64,000 nucleotides of DNA from Cohaesibacter haloalkalitolerans. Lineage in GTDB: Bacteria; Pseudomonadota; Alphaproteobacteria; Rhizobiales; Cohaesibacteraceae. Under the pieces are notes generated by a model. The model saw nothing but the letters and a program-made list of their open reading frames with translations, ran no database searches and was not told the DNA's origin. Shown piece by piece: positions 16,799-26,769 of the stretch; position 1 is the first letter of the stretch; every line of letters begins with the position of its first letter. The position numbers and the translations under genes were made by a program. Location: the NCBI RefSeq assembly GCF_003574655.1, contig NZ_QNUM01000005.1:372001-436000 (forward strand), read 5' to 3'.

Positions 16799-17563
16799 AT
16801 GGATAGTTCTCGCCGACAATTTCTCGGAGCGATTGGACAGGTGACGATAGGGGCCGCGGCCACGGTTGCCGGGGCCAACAGCGCTTCGGCAACAACCGGC
16901 TCCACGACCGATGGCAAGGGCGCCAGCGGCCCCCACTGGGGCATGGTCGTTGACTTGCGCAAATGCATCGGCTGTCAGGCCTGCACGGTGGCTTGCATCA
17001 TGGAAAATGCTGTGCCGGAAGATGCCTTCCGCACCCACGTATCCGTTTATGAGGTAGTCAAGGAAGGGCGCGACCCGGCTATGGTCATGTTGCCACGCCT
17101 GTGCAACCACTGTGACGAACCGCCTTGCGTCGAGGTCTGCCCGGTGCAGGCCACCTACAAGCAGGAAGGAACCGGCGAAGTGCTGGTCGATGCCTCCCGC
17201 TGCGTGGGCTGCGCATATTGCGTTCAGGCCTGTCCCTATGACGCCCGTTTCATAAACCACGAAACCCAGACCGCTGACAAATGCACTTTCTGCGTCCATC
17301 GCACCGAGGCGGGGCTGTTGCCTGCCTGTGTCGAAACCTGCGTTGGTGGTGCGCGCATCTTCGGCGATCTCAACGATCCTGAAAGCACGGTATCGCGCTT
17401 GTTGGCGTCGAATGAAGTTTCGGTTCTGCGTCCCGAGATGCACACCGATCCCAATGTCTATTACATCGGACTGGATGAGGCCCTTGATGGCCGTGTCGCA
17501 GGGGAAGCTGCCTACAAGCCTCCTCTGACCACCAGTTTGGAGCATCACGGGGAGGGCCGATAA
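16799..17563 (+). CDS. ttrB: Tetrathionate reductase iron-sulfur subunit TtrB
   Basis: A 254-residue ferredoxin-like subunit. A Tat signal (SSRRQFLGAIGQ) is followed by four cysteine clusters for four [4Fe-4S] centres: CIGCQACTVAC, CNHCDEPPCVEVCP, CVGCAYCVQACP and CTFCVHRTEAGLLPACVETC. It carries electrons from TtrC to the molybdenum site of TtrA on the periplasmic side. I chose ATG 16799 because the Tat motif begins there; the open frame upstream to 16691 lies in the promoter gap. The stop overlaps the ttrC start by one base. Confidence 0.95.
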   Translation: MDSSRRQFLGAIGQVTIGAAATVAGANSASATTGSTTDGKGASGPHWGMVVDLRKCIGCQACTVACIMENAVPEDAFRTHVSVYEVVKEGRDPAMVMLPRLCNHCDEPPCVEVCPVQATYKQEGTGEVLVDASRCVGCAYCVQACPYDARFINHETQTADKCTFCVHRTEAGLLPACVETCVGGARIFGDLNDPESTVSRLLASNEVSVLRPEMHTDPNVYYIGLDEALDGRVAGEAAYKPPLTTSLEHHGEGR

Positions 17564-18681
17564 TGCAGATTCATGAACTCGTTGGCGCAGTCCACGAAGC
17601 AGCCTGGTTGCCATGGGCGGTGCAATATTTCTTCCTGATCGGCATGTCGACGACAGCCCTGTTTCTGAGTTTCCCGGCATTTGTTCTTGGTCGTGCGTCC
17701 TCCCTGCCGCACGCCCGGCTGGCGTTGATCACGGCAGTAACGACCGGCATTTCCGGTCCCGTTGCCCTGCTTGCTGATCTGCACCAGCCGGGTCGGTTTT
17801 GGGAGTTCTTCGTCTACACTCACGCTACTTCGTGGATGGCATGGGGCTCGTGGATTGTCATGTCCTACGTTACGCTGCTGCTGCTCTATGCATGGGCCGT
17901 AAACCGTCCTGCCTTCTATCGCTGGGGTCAGGATGACTGGCGCTTTGCCTGGATCTTCCGCTTCCTTGCCTTCGGCAGTCCGGCCAACGGCTTTGCCCGC
18001 ATCATTGGCATCGGAGCAGGTGTTGCTGCGCTTGGCATTCTCACCTACACCGGCATGGAAGTTGCGGTTGTCTACTCCCGTCCGCTCTGGCACACGCCTC
18101 TGCTACCGCTGCAGTTTGCTGCCACAGGCGCTGTCGGTGCACTTGGTGTGATGCTGGTGCTCGGTCGGCTGTTTGCAACCGGCAGAGTGGTTGAAGCGCG
18201 CATGAACCGCATGCTGGCTCTGGCCCTTGTTATCGTCGGGATCATCGGCGCCCTGTGGTTCGCGGTTGCCCTGTCCGGCATCAGCGAGAGCCATACCGAG
18301 GCGCTGGCTTCTGTCGCTGGCTTTACCGTTTGGCAGAGGATTGCGCTATGGGCCGCAGCTGCGATCATCATTCCGCTGGTGATCGCTGTGGTCGCGCCCT
18401 CGCGGTCGGGCTGGATCACCGGCCTTATTGCCATCCATGCAGCCTGGATGTTTCGTTGGACCGTCTTCATGGGCGGGCAGGCCGTGCCCAAGGTCGGCTC
18501 CGGGCTCTATGATGCCCTGATGCCAACGGGCCTTGAAGGCCTGATGGGCGTGATCGGAACCTTCGGGCTCTGGATCTTCCTGCTCATCCTTTACACCACA
18601 TTCGTGCCCTGGGCCGAGGCGGAGGTGCCGGACGATGGTTCGACGTCGTCTGCCGCCCCCCAATCCGCACGTACCGTCTGA
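17563..18681 (+). CDS. ttrC: Tetrathionate reductase membrane subunit TtrC (NrfD family)
   Basis: A 372-residue integral membrane protein with about nine helices and the NrfD/PsrC-family start (EAAWLPWAVQYFFLIGMSTT). It oxidises quinol and passes electrons to TtrB. Its length is close to that of other TtrC proteins. GGGGAGGG lies directly upstream of the ATG that overlaps the ttrB stop. The soluble C-terminal tail is short and acidic/serine-rich. Confidence 0.92.
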   Translation: MQIHELVGAVHEAAWLPWAVQYFFLIGMSTTALFLSFPAFVLGRASSLPHARLALITAVTTGISGPVALLADLHQPGRFWEFFVYTHATSWMAWGSWIVMSYVTLLLLYAWAVNRPAFYRWGQDDWRFAWIFRFLAFGSPANGFARIIGIGAGVAALGILTYTGMEVAVVYSRPLWHTPLLPLQFAATGAVGALGVMLVLGRLFATGRVVEARMNRMLALALVIVGIIGALWFAVALSGISESHTEALASVAGFTVWQRIALWAAAAIIIPLVIAVVAPSRSGWITGLIAIHAAWMFRWTVFMGGQAVPKVGSGLYDALMPTGLEGLMGVIGTFGLWIFLLILYTTFVPWAEAEVPDDGSTSSAAPQSARTV

Positions 18682-18692
18682 GGAGAAAGCCC

Positions 18693-21600
18693 ATGTCAAC
18701 ACGTCGAAATATTTTGAAGGGTGCTGCGGCAATCGGTGCTTTGGGTGCATTCGCAGCAGGCTATGCCGAACCGGTCAAAAAGGTCCTGAAGGGCAAATGG
18801 TCCGGTGAAGTGCCACGCAAGAACATAACCGGTAATGCGCCGGAACCGGAATATCGCGTCGCCGCCAATGGCGAGATTGAACTCAACCCGGATCAGACCG
18901 TCAGCTACGCCATGTGCATCGGCTGTACCACCATGTGCGGTGTGCGTGTGCGGGTCGACAAGACCCAAAACAAGGTGCTGCGGGTGACGGGCAACCCGTA
19001 TAATCCACTCAGCACGACCGAATTCCTGCCTTATGAAACGCCCGTGCGGGAAAGCCTTGTGGCGCTTGCCCAGGCAGGTGAAGGCAATGGAATGCTGCAT
19101 CGCTCGACGGCCTGCGGTCGCGGCAATGCGGTGCTCGACCAGCTCGACAACCCGCGCCGGGTTCTCCAGCCTTTGAAGCGTGTCGGTCCGCGCGGGTCTG
19201 GCCAGTGGCAGACCATCAGCTTTGAACAGCTGGTGGAGGAAGTCGTGGAGGGCGGCGATCTGTTCGGAGAAGGCAAGGTGGCAGGCCTGAGGGAGATCCG
19301 CGATCTTGAGACCCCGATCCGCGCCGACGCACCCGAGTTCGGCCCTCGCGCCAATGGCGTGGTGATGCTGAGCTCGGTCAACGATGGTCGTGACAACATG
19401 AATCTGCGCTGGCTCAAACAGGGGTACGGCTCCACCAACTACGCTCGTCACGGCTCCTATTGTGGCGGCTCCTATCGGTCAGGGTCCGGCGCCATGTTTG
19501 GCGACGTCAAGGGGATGCCGCACGCAAAACCGGATTTCGAGGAGGCCGAATTCATCCTGTTCGTCGGCACCGCACCGGGCAATGCTGGCAACCCCTTCAA
19601 ACGCATTGGCGCTCTGGTGGCCGAAGCCCGCAGTGACGGCAAGCTCGACTATGTGGTCGTTGATCCGGTGCTTAACCACGCCCAGAACGGTCCATCAGGC
19701 GATCGGTCCCGCTGGGTGCCGATCATTCCGGGTACAGACGGCGCCCTGGCTATGGGCATGATGCGCTGGATGTTCGAGAACGACCGCATCAACAAGGCCT
19801 ATCTGGCTCAACCTTCCAAGGAAGCGGCAACGATCGCCGGGGAAGCCAACTGGAGTAACGCCACCCATCTGGTCATCGTCGACGAGAAGAGCCCGCGCAT
19901 GGGCAAGCTGTTGCGCGGATCGGACATGGGGCTGGAACTGGCCGAAGGGGCCAAGTCCTATGACGACAGCGACCCCTATATGGTCGCCTCCGATGCAGGC
20001 CCCATCCCTGTAGGAGACCAGCCTGCGCCGCTGTTCTTTGATGGAACGGTCGAGGGCAGGGATGGTCCGATAGCGGTCAAGTCGGCGCTTTCGCTGCTGC
20101 GTGAGGAAGCGGAACGCCTGAGCTATGCTGACTATGCCAGTGCCTGCGGAATTCCAGTTGAAACGATCACCAATCTGGCTGATCGCTTCACCAGCCATGG
20201 CCGCAAGGCAGCAGTCAACAGCCACGGCGGCATGATGAGCGGGTCTGGCTTCTACAATGCCTTTGCGCTGATGATGCTCAATACGCTGATCGGCAATCTC
20301 AACTGGAAGGGCGGCACCGTCATGCTCGGCGGCTGGTACCCCGACACCAACGGCCCCGCTTATGACCTCAACAAGGTGATTGGCGCCGTCAAGCCGAAGG
20401 GCCTGCCACTGGGGCGCAATGTGCCTTATGAGAAGACATCGGAGTTCAAGGCCAAGAAGGCCTCGGGCAAGGCCTTCCCGGCGGACGGGCCGTGGTACCC
20501 CAATGCACCGGGACTGGCGACCGAATGGTTCTCCTCGATGGTCAATGGCTATCCTTACAACATCGAGGCGCTGATCCTGCGCAATGCCAATCCGATCTAT
20601 GGTATCGCCGGTATCGAGCATCTTGTGCCGAAGCTGAAGGATCCGAAGGTGGTGCCGCTGATCATCTCCATCGATCCCTTCATCAATGAAAGCACGGCGC
20701 TTGCTGACTATATCGTACCCGATACGGTGATGTATGAAAGCTGGGGCTTCGTCAAGCCGTGGAACGGCGTGCCAACCAAGGTGACGACGGCCCGCTGGCC
20801 GGTCGTTGAGCCGAGGGTTGCCAAAACGGCGGACGGTGTGCCGATCGATGTCGACATGTTCCTTATCGCAACGGCCAAGCGGCTCGGATTGCCGGGTTTT
20901 GGCGATGCTGCCATTCCCGACAAGGACGGCGCCATGCATCCGCTCAACCGGCCGGAGGATTTCTATCTGCGCGGAGCGGTAAATGTCGCAACATCCGGCG
21001 GATCTATGGTGGACGAGGCCAGCGACGATGATCTCGTCGTCTCGGGTGTCGAACGCATCCGCTCGACATTGGAAGCGACCCTGAAGCCGGACGAATGGCG
21101 CAAGGCTGCAACCGTCTATGCCAAGGGCGGGCGCTATGAAAACAAGGACAAGAGCTACAAGGGCGATCTGAGCGCCCATCCGTTCGGCAAGGCCATGCAG
21201 ATCTATAACGAAGGTGTCGGCAGTGCCCGCAACGCCATGACCGGCAAGCGCTCCCCCGGGGTGCCAACGTGGCGTGAGGCGGAATTTGTCGATGGCAGCA
21301 AGGTATCGGATGTCTACCCGGCAAGCGAATGGCCGGTGAAGGTGATCAGCTTCAAGTCGCCGTTGCAGAACTCCTATTCCGTCGGAGCCAAGACGCTTTT
21401 GCGGGTCGTGGGAACCAACACCCTCAACATCGGCCGCGATCTGGCTGAAAGCCAGGGCATCAAGACCGGCGACAAACTGCGCCTGACCACGCCGGGCGGT
21501 AGCCTTGAGAGTGTTGCCGTGGTGCGAGATGGGGTGGTGCCGGGCACCGTTGCCATTGAGCATGGTTTTGGCCATCGCCGGTTTGGCGCCGCCGATATCA

Positions 21601-21770
21601 CCATCGACGGTGCCACCATGCCAGCCGATCCACGACAAGGCAGCGGCGTGTTGCAGAATGACCTGGGTCTGATTGATCCGACCAGAAGCAACCCCGGTGT
21701 TTGGGTCGATCCGATTTCCGGAGCCTCTGTTCGTCAGGGCCTGCCGGCAAAAATCGAAAAGATCGCCTGA
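18693..21770 (+). CDS. ttrA: Tetrathionate reductase molybdopterin subunit TtrA
   Basis: A 1025-residue catalytic subunit of the DMSO-reductase superfamily. A Tat signal (STRRNILKGAAAIGALGAF) is followed by the N-terminal [4Fe-4S] region (YAMCIGCTTMCGVRVRVD), the likely molybdenum-ligand segment ARHGSYCGGSYRSGSGA, and the C-terminal pterin-binding domain (GTVAIEHGFGHRRFGAADI). It reduces tetrathionate to thiosulfate in the periplasm. The length is typical of TtrA. It starts 11 bases after ttrC with GAGGAGA just before the ATG. A long open frame on the opposite strand is a shadow. Confidence 0.95.
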   Translation: MSTRRNILKGAAAIGALGAFAAGYAEPVKKVLKGKWSGEVPRKNITGNAPEPEYRVAANGEIELNPDQTVSYAMCIGCTTMCGVRVRVDKTQNKVLRVTGNPYNPLSTTEFLPYETPVRESLVALAQAGEGNGMLHRSTACGRGNAVLDQLDNPRRVLQPLKRVGPRGSGQWQTISFEQLVEEVVEGGDLFGEGKVAGLREIRDLETPIRADAPEFGPRANGVVMLSSVNDGRDNMNLRWLKQGYGSTNYARHGSYCGGSYRSGSGAMFGDVKGMPHAKPDFEEAEFILFVGTAPGNAGNPFKRIGALVAEARSDGKLDYVVVDPVLNHAQNGPSGDRSRWVPIIPGTDGALAMGMMRWMFENDRINKAYLAQPSKEAATIAGEANWSNATHLVIVDEKSPRMGKLLRGSDMGLELAEGAKSYDDSDPYMVASDAGPIPVGDQPAPLFFDGTVEGRDGPIAVKSALSLLREEAERLSYADYASACGIPVETITNLADRFTSHGRKAAVNSHGGMMSGSGFYNAFALMMLNTLIGNLNWKGGTVMLGGWYPDTNGPAYDLNKVIGAVKPKGLPLGRNVPYEKTSEFKAKKASGKAFPADGPWYPNAPGLATEWFSSMVNGYPYNIEALILRNANPIYGIAGIEHLVPKLKDPKVVPLIISIDPFINESTALADYIVPDTVMYESWGFVKPWNGVPTKVTTARWPVVEPRVAKTADGVPIDVDMFLIATAKRLGLPGFGDAAIPDKDGAMHPLNRPEDFYLRGAVNVATSGGSMVDEASDDDLVVSGVERIRSTLEATLKPDEWRKAATVYAKGGRYENKDKSYKGDLSAHPFGKAMQIYNEGVGSARNAMTGKRSPGVPTWREAEFVDGSKVSDVYPASEWPVKVISFKSPLQNSYSVGAKTLLRVVGTNTLNIGRDLAESQGIKTGDKLRLTTPGGSLESVAVVRDGVVPGTVAIEHGFGHRRFGAADITIDGATMPADPRQGSGVLQNDLGLIDPTRSNPGVWVDPISGASVRQGLPAKIEKIA

Positions 21771-21849
21771 CGATCAGAGACAAAAGCTCGGCTGCCGGAG
21801 TGACCCGGCAGCCGCTCGTCTGGTCTGTTGCCGTAAGAGGAACCACGCC

Positions 21850-22830
21850 ATGGCCTTTATCGATCCATATGGACGTACCATCGACTATGTGCGCCTGTCT
21901 TTGACCGATCGCTGCAACCTGCGCTGCTTCTATTGCCTGCCAAAGGGTACGAGGGGCTTTGCCCCATCAGACACACGATTGACCTTCGATGAAATCGAGC
22001 GGGTTATCAGGGCTTTCGCTGTGCTGGGCGTGCATCGCGTCCGATTGACAGGTGGCGAGCCGCTGGTGCGCAAGGGGGTGGCTCAATTGGTGGCCCGACT
22101 GCATCAAATCCCGGGTGTCGATGACATGTCCATGAGCACCAATGCGCTGCTTTTGGAGCCTCATGCCGAGGCTCTGTTTGCCGCTGGCGTGGGAAGGCTC
22201 AATGTGTCCCTCGACAGCATCAATGTCGAGCGTTTTGCCCGCATCACCAATGGTGGAAATCTGGACCACGTATTGAAGGGCCTTTTCCGTGCCCGGCAGG
22301 AGGGGTTTGATCCGATCAAGATCAACATGCTGGTCATGAAAGGCATCAACGACGATGAAGTCGTGCCGATGGCTCGCTTCTGCATAGAGAATGGCTTCAC
22401 CCTGCGCTACATCGAAACCATGCCCATGGGGGCAGGGGGCATGGATGCCGTCTCTCGCTATCTGCCGTTGGATGTCGTGGAAGAGGCGCTGAAAGCCGAG
22501 TTCAATCTGATCGACGACATTTCATCGGGCGGCGGCCCGGCCCGCTATAAGCGGATTGCCGGAAGCGAAACGAAAATAGGCTTCATCACACCGCTGTCGC
22601 GTCACTTCTGTGCAAGCTGCAATCGGGTTCGCCTTGGCGCCGACGGAACATTGCATCTCTGCCTTGGCAATAGCCATTCGGTCGGCCTGAGGGAGCCTCT
22701 GCGGCAGGGTATTGATGACGAGGAACTCGTGGCCCTGATCCGCAAGGCAATCGCTCTCAAGCCGTGGCAGCACAATTTCAATCAGCCAAAGACGGGCGTT
22801 AACCGATCAATGGCCGCCACGGGTGGTTGA
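21850..22830 (+). CDS. moaA: GTP 3',8-cyclase MoaA
   Basis: A 326-residue radical SAM enzyme for the first step of molybdenum cofactor synthesis. The SAM cluster motif CNLRCFYC (Cys 22, 26, 29) is present; the C-terminal cluster HFCASCNRV...LHLCLG holds the second [4Fe-4S]; the chain ends in the essential Gly-Gly. ATG 21850 follows AAGAGG; the long upstream extension overlaps ttrA and is not used. It lies 79 bases after ttrA and is probably co-transcribed, so cofactor supply would rise with tetrathionate reductase synthesis. The genome may hold another moaA. Confidence 0.93.
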   Translation: MAFIDPYGRTIDYVRLSLTDRCNLRCFYCLPKGTRGFAPSDTRLTFDEIERVIRAFAVLGVHRVRLTGGEPLVRKGVAQLVARLHQIPGVDDMSMSTNALLLEPHAEALFAAGVGRLNVSLDSINVERFARITNGGNLDHVLKGLFRARQEGFDPIKINMLVMKGINDDEVVPMARFCIENGFTLRYIETMPMGAGGMDAVSRYLPLDVVEEALKAEFNLIDDISSGGGPARYKRIAGSETKIGFITPLSRHFCASCNRVRLGADGTLHLCLGNSHSVGLREPLRQGIDDEELVALIRKAIALKPWQHNFNQPKTGVNRSMAATGG

Positions 22831-22841
22831 TCACGAGATCC

Positions 22842-24575
22842 TCAAGCGTAGAGGGTGGTCCAGCGTTCCACCAGTTCATCATGCAGGCTGACAACGGGCG
22901 GTGTCAGCATTTCGCTCGGCACAGTGAAGACCGAGTCGGAACCGATCTGGGAACTCCAGTGCAGGATCCACGGCGCAAAGAGGATCGGCAGGGCGACCGG
23001 CAGCAACCAGTAGAAAATGTTCGGTGCCAGATAGATGGCGAGCAAAAGCCCGACCACGCCAATGAGAGACACCCACCAGGCCGCAGCGAAACACTCCGCA
23101 TAGCTCAATCGGCCGTCCCCACGGTTGTTGGTTGGCCATCCGCCATCCTTGCCCATGACGACCTGATAGACCGAGCGCGTTGCATAAAGCATGACAATCG
23201 GTGCGATCAGTGACGAGATCAGCAGCTCCCAAAGCGTCGAGGTCAGAGCCTTGCCCGCACCGCCATAGAAGCGCGCCCGATCCGTGATGGTTGCCTTGAC
23301 GACAATCATCAGCTTGGGCAGAAGCAGCAAGCCGAAAATGCCAACCAGCAGGCTGATGGCCTGAAAGGTCATCGACGGCGGAATATAGGGTGTTGGCCAG
23401 TTTGGCACGGGGAAATAGTTCGGCTGGTTGTCAAAGCCCGGCGCCAGAATGGACACGATCAGGAACGCCAGCCAGAACAGCGGCGCGATATAGGCCATGA
23501 TGCCTTGAGCAAAGACAAAGCGTGACCATGGCTTGAGGCCGGGCGCATTGATGACGCGGGAATGCTGCAGGTTACCCTGACACCAGCGCCGATCGCGCTT
23601 GGCATGGTCAACGACATTCTCCGGGCCTTCTTCATAGGAGCCTTCCAGATCGTCATCGACACGGACAATCCAGCCCGCACGGGCGAGAAGGGCCGCCTCG
23701 ACATAGTCGTGGCTCATGATGTGGCCGCCAAATGGAGGCTGGCCACGCAAGGCAGGCAGACCGCATGACTGGGCAAAGGCATCAATGCGTACAATGGCAT
23801 TGTGTCCCCAGAAGGGGCCGGTTTCGCCCTGCAACATCGCAAGCCCGCGACAGAAGACCGGCGAATAGAACGAGGCTGCAAATTGCATGGCCCTGCCAAA
23901 ACGGGTTTCGGCGCGAATGATCTTGGGCAAGGTTTGCAGCAAGCCGAGGCGTGGCTCGGCTTCCATCCGGGCGATCATTTCGAGGATGGTGTCACCCTCC
24001 ATCAGGCTGTCAGCATCCAGAATGATCGCATAGTCATAGGCCGCGCCGGAATGGGTCAGAAAGTCCTCGATATTGCCGGCCTTCTTGCCGATATTCTGGG
24101 CGCGGCGGCGATAGAAGAAGCGTCCCTCGCCATCGCATTCCTCGACGAGATGAACAAACAGTTCCTCTTCCTGTCGGGCGATATCGTCCTTGCGGGTGTC
24201 CGACAGAATGGCAAAATGAATGTCTGCGAGCGGATCGCTGCGTTTGAGAGATCTCTCCATGGCAGCCAGCCGCGTGAAGGACATCAGCGGGTCTTCATTG
24301 TAGACGGGCATCAGAATGATGGATCTGCCGGTAATCCTGTCGCTTTTCTTCAGCGAGACTCTTGCTGGCGATGTGGTGAGACCGATCATCCCCTGCATCC
24401 CACCCCAGGCTAGCCAGATGGTGGAAATCAGGATGAGCCCCGACAGAATGATGTCAAACAGGTTTATGCCATTGACTGCGACCACCTGAAGAAAGGTCAT
24501 GAACGCAATGGCACCTATTGCGAGGCTTGCCAGAATGGCAAAGCCCCGCAACAGATAGAGCCCGAACTTTTTCAT
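22842..24575 (-). CDS. opgH: Glucans biosynthesis glucosyltransferase OpgH (MdoH)
   Basis: A 577-residue polytopic family-2 glycosyltransferase. The cytoplasmic catalytic domain has MPVYNEDP, the metal-binding LDADS, and RRWCQGNLQHSR, the Q/RxxRW-type motif that holds the growing chain. Hydrophobic segments flank it, two at the N-terminus and about six at the C-terminus. It polymerises UDP-glucose into beta-1,2-linked osmoregulated periplasmic glucan and moves it across the inner membrane. It is much shorter than the 847-residue Escherichia coli protein, lacking long N- and C-terminal extensions, as in other alphaproteobacterial forms. It is downstream of opgG but separated by 211 bases. It converges on moaA with an 11-base gap. 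Confidence 0.9.
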   Translation of the reverse strand: MKKFGLYLLRGFAILASLAIGAIAFMTFLQVVAVNGINLFDIILSGLILISTIWLAWGGMQGMIGLTTSPARVSLKKSDRITGRSIILMPVYNEDPLMSFTRLAAMERSLKRSDPLADIHFAILSDTRKDDIARQEEELFVHLVEECDGEGRFFYRRRAQNIGKKAGNIEDFLTHSGAAYDYAIILDADSLMEGDTILEMIARMEAEPRLGLLQTLPKIIRAETRFGRAMQFAASFYSPVFCRGLAMLQGETGPFWGHNAIVRIDAFAQSCGLPALRGQPPFGGHIMSHDYVEAALLARAGWIVRVDDDLEGSYEEGPENVVDHAKRDRRWCQGNLQHSRVINAPGLKPWSRFVFAQGIMAYIAPLFWLAFLIVSILAPGFDNQPNYFPVPNWPTPYIPPSMTFQAISLLVGIFGLLLLPKLMIVVKATITDRARFYGGAGKALTSTLWELLISSLIAPIVMLYATRSVYQVVMGKDGGWPTNNRGDGRLSYAECFAAAWWVSLIGVVGLLLAIYLAPNIFYWLLPVALPILFAPWILHWSSQIGSDSVFTVPSEMLTPPVVSLHDELVERWTTLYA

Positions 24576-24786
24576 AGATTAGCGCTCATGCACCAGAAAG
24601 TCTGGCGGTTTCCCGAAGGAAAATCCGCAAGCTGGACACAAACCCATGGTGTTCCGGATTTTCCAGAATCTGGGTCGGCATGGCCAGGGGAGCCCGCGGC
24701 AAAGCGCAAGGGCCGGAAGTCAACTCTTCAAAAGTCATTGTCATCACCTTGTTTTACGCTTGCAATATAGTTGATGTTTCAACCAA
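24576..24786. other. Gap between opgG and opgH
   Basis: A 211-base spacer between two genes read in the same direction. No gene or strong hairpin was found. It is unusually long for opgGH and may carry a second promoter for opgH. Confidence 0.3.
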
Positions 24787-26388
24787 TTAGTCATTGATCC
24801 ATTGATACGCCCAGGTTTCGCTGAGGCGTCGGTTATAGCCTGACAGATGTGCTGTCATTTCCACTATGCTTCCTTCACTGGCGGCAATATCCATCACCAG
24901 ACGCCATACCTTTTCTTCTGGGATCGGCGTCAGGGTCTGGGTCTTGATTTCGCCATTCTGAATAGCGCTGTTGATTTTCACATTGCCGACTTCACTGGCG
25001 GGCAGGTTCGCCAGAACCCCGTCCTTGAAGTCGATAACGAACTTGCGGGTGCCGTCCTTGTTCCTGACACCGGATACGCCGCCGGTCCCGGACCGGGTTT
25101 CCAGCACGTAAGCCAGTTCTTCCTCGGATTGTGCGGGCAGATTGCCCCAATGCATCCGGTAGGAAAACTCAAGGCTCTGGCCTGCAGAGGCGCCATTTTC
25201 CGGCATCCAGAAGGCGACGATATTGTCGTTGACTTCCAGATCGGACGGAATTTCCACCAGACGCACGGAGCCCTTGCCCCAGTCACCAACCGGTTCGATC
25301 CTCAGGGATGGCCGCCTTTCATACATGGCGGAAATATCCTGGAAATGATCGAAATTCCGGTCACGCTGCATCAGCCCAAAGCTCTTTGGCGATTGCTCGG
25401 CAAAATAGCTTGAAGCCAGATTCGGCGGGTTGGACAGGGGGCGCCAGACGCGCTCGCCATTCTGCTTGACGATTTCCAGCCCGTCACTGTCATGCACGTT
25501 AGGGCGGTAGTCGTCGAATTTGTCCCTGTTGCGTTCGGCGAACAGGAACATGGAAGTCAAAGGCGCGATGCCAAGCTGCGGCACGTCTTCCCGCATGTAG
25601 AGACGCGCGGTCGTGTCGATCACGGTGTTCTGGCCCGGATTGATGACAAACCGGTAGGCCCCGGTGACCGAGCGGCTTTCGAGCGCCGCATAGACTGTGA
25701 TCTTCTGTTCGGACGGGTTCGGGCGCTCCACATAGAAGCGGGTGAACACCGGAAACTCTTCCGGTTCCGAGCTGCCGGTATTGATCGCCAGACCGCGGGC
25801 GGACAAGCCATAGACCGAACCATGACCGAGCGCCCGGAAATAGGAGGCCCCCTGGAAGGAGACCAGTTCGTCAAAGACGTCCGGGCGGTTCAGCGGATAG
25901 TGAAGCCGGAAACCGGCAATGCCTGGCAGAGCCCGATGAGCGGGAACCTTGTCGCGAGATTCCCGCTCGTAGATGAAGTCATCCGTGTTGAAGCCCATCG
26001 GCGTAGCCTTGCCTTCCGTGACCTCAAACAGGGTCACGGGAGACTTGAACAGCCAACCCATATGGAAGGCATGAAGACGGAATGCCGATGCATCGATATC
26101 GGCAAAACGTGCCTTCTCCGGGTTGAACCGGATCATCCGATAGAGGTCGTAGGTAAGGTCCTTGAGATAGGAATCCTCCACCTGCGGCCGGGACACATAA
26201 TCCTTGGACGCCATCTCCTGCATTTCGGCAGAAAGGCTGTCGAAGCTGAAGGGCTGAGCGACTTCAACGGTATCTGCCGGTGCTGCGTCGGTTCCTGCAG
26301 CAAATGCGAGATTGCTCAGAGAAACCAAGCTTGTGGCAGCAGAAGCAGCCAGAAACACGCGACGCGTAATAGACATCGGAGCATTCAT
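24787..26388 (-). CDS. opgG: Glucan biosynthesis protein OpgG/OpgD, Tat-exported
   Basis: A 533-residue periplasmic protein of the MdoG family. The signal carries a twin arginine (ITRRVFLAASAATSLVSLS, mature start near AAGTD), as in OpgD rather than the Sec-exported OpgG of E. coli. Conserved blocks include FHMGWLFKSPVTLFEV, FRALGHGSVYGLSARGLAI and FPVFTRFYVERP. The protein shapes the backbone and branching of periplasmic glucans. Two starts are possible: ATG 26388 or ATG 26376, the latter placing AGGA eleven bases upstream. It precedes opgH on the same strand, so the pair should act together in osmotic adaptation. Confidence 0.9.
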   Translation of the reverse strand: MNAPMSITRRVFLAASAATSLVSLSNLAFAAGTDAAPADTVEVAQPFSFDSLSAEMQEMASKDYVSRPQVEDSYLKDLTYDLYRMIRFNPEKARFADIDASAFRLHAFHMGWLFKSPVTLFEVTEGKATPMGFNTDDFIYERESRDKVPAHRALPGIAGFRLHYPLNRPDVFDELVSFQGASYFRALGHGSVYGLSARGLAINTGSSEPEEFPVFTRFYVERPNPSEQKITVYAALESRSVTGAYRFVINPGQNTVIDTTARLYMREDVPQLGIAPLTSMFLFAERNRDKFDDYRPNVHDSDGLEIVKQNGERVWRPLSNPPNLASSYFAEQSPKSFGLMQRDRNFDHFQDISAMYERRPSLRIEPVGDWGKGSVRLVEIPSDLEVNDNIVAFWMPENGASAGQSLEFSYRMHWGNLPAQSEEELAYVLETRSGTGGVSGVRNKDGTRKFVIDFKDGVLANLPASEVGNVKINSAIQNGEIKTQTLTPIPEEKVWRLVMDIAASEGSIVEMTAHLSGYNRRLSETWAYQWIND

Positions 26389-26769
26389 CCTAGTTCGACA
26401 CTGTTGTAATGAGAGAAGTCTTCAGGCTCGATATAGTTCCCGGTAGTTCCATGAAAATTTACGTCCATCCAAGTCAGTTTTGTTCAACCTCGAGAGTGTT
26501 CAAGTATTTGGCACAATTGAGGCAAATTTTTATGTGCTTGTCATGGCAGCGTTTTTCATGGGCTACCCTTTTTGAAGGGCATCCTAAAAAGTGGTGCAAT
26601 ATCAAACGGATGTCATGATGAAAAAGATGGTTTTCGTCAAGCGGACAGTTATGAAAGTTGAAAATTGCTGTGAATCATTTTGCTCGGTAGTCAAAAATTA
26701 ACCATATGCGCCAAGCTGGCATGACGGTTTGGCGTTTCTTGTCAATTTTCCGGACGATTTTTTAACTTT
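26389..26769. promoter_or_regulatory. Intergenic region, opgG promoter side
   Basis: A 381-base, rather AT-rich gap between the start of opgG and the stop of the AraC-type gene. A short open frame (26409-26618) has no plausible ribosome site or recognisable sequence. I see no strong hairpin. It should contain the opgG promoter. Confidence 0.3.

Noticed and set aside
19695-21638. Long open frame opposite ttrA
   Set aside because: It lies wholly on the strand opposite a complete, well-conserved molybdoenzyme gene and has no recognisable protein features; it arises from codon bias.
26409-26618. 69-codon open frame before the AraC gene
   Set aside because: No ribosome site, no recognisable sequence, and it lies in the opgG promoter region.
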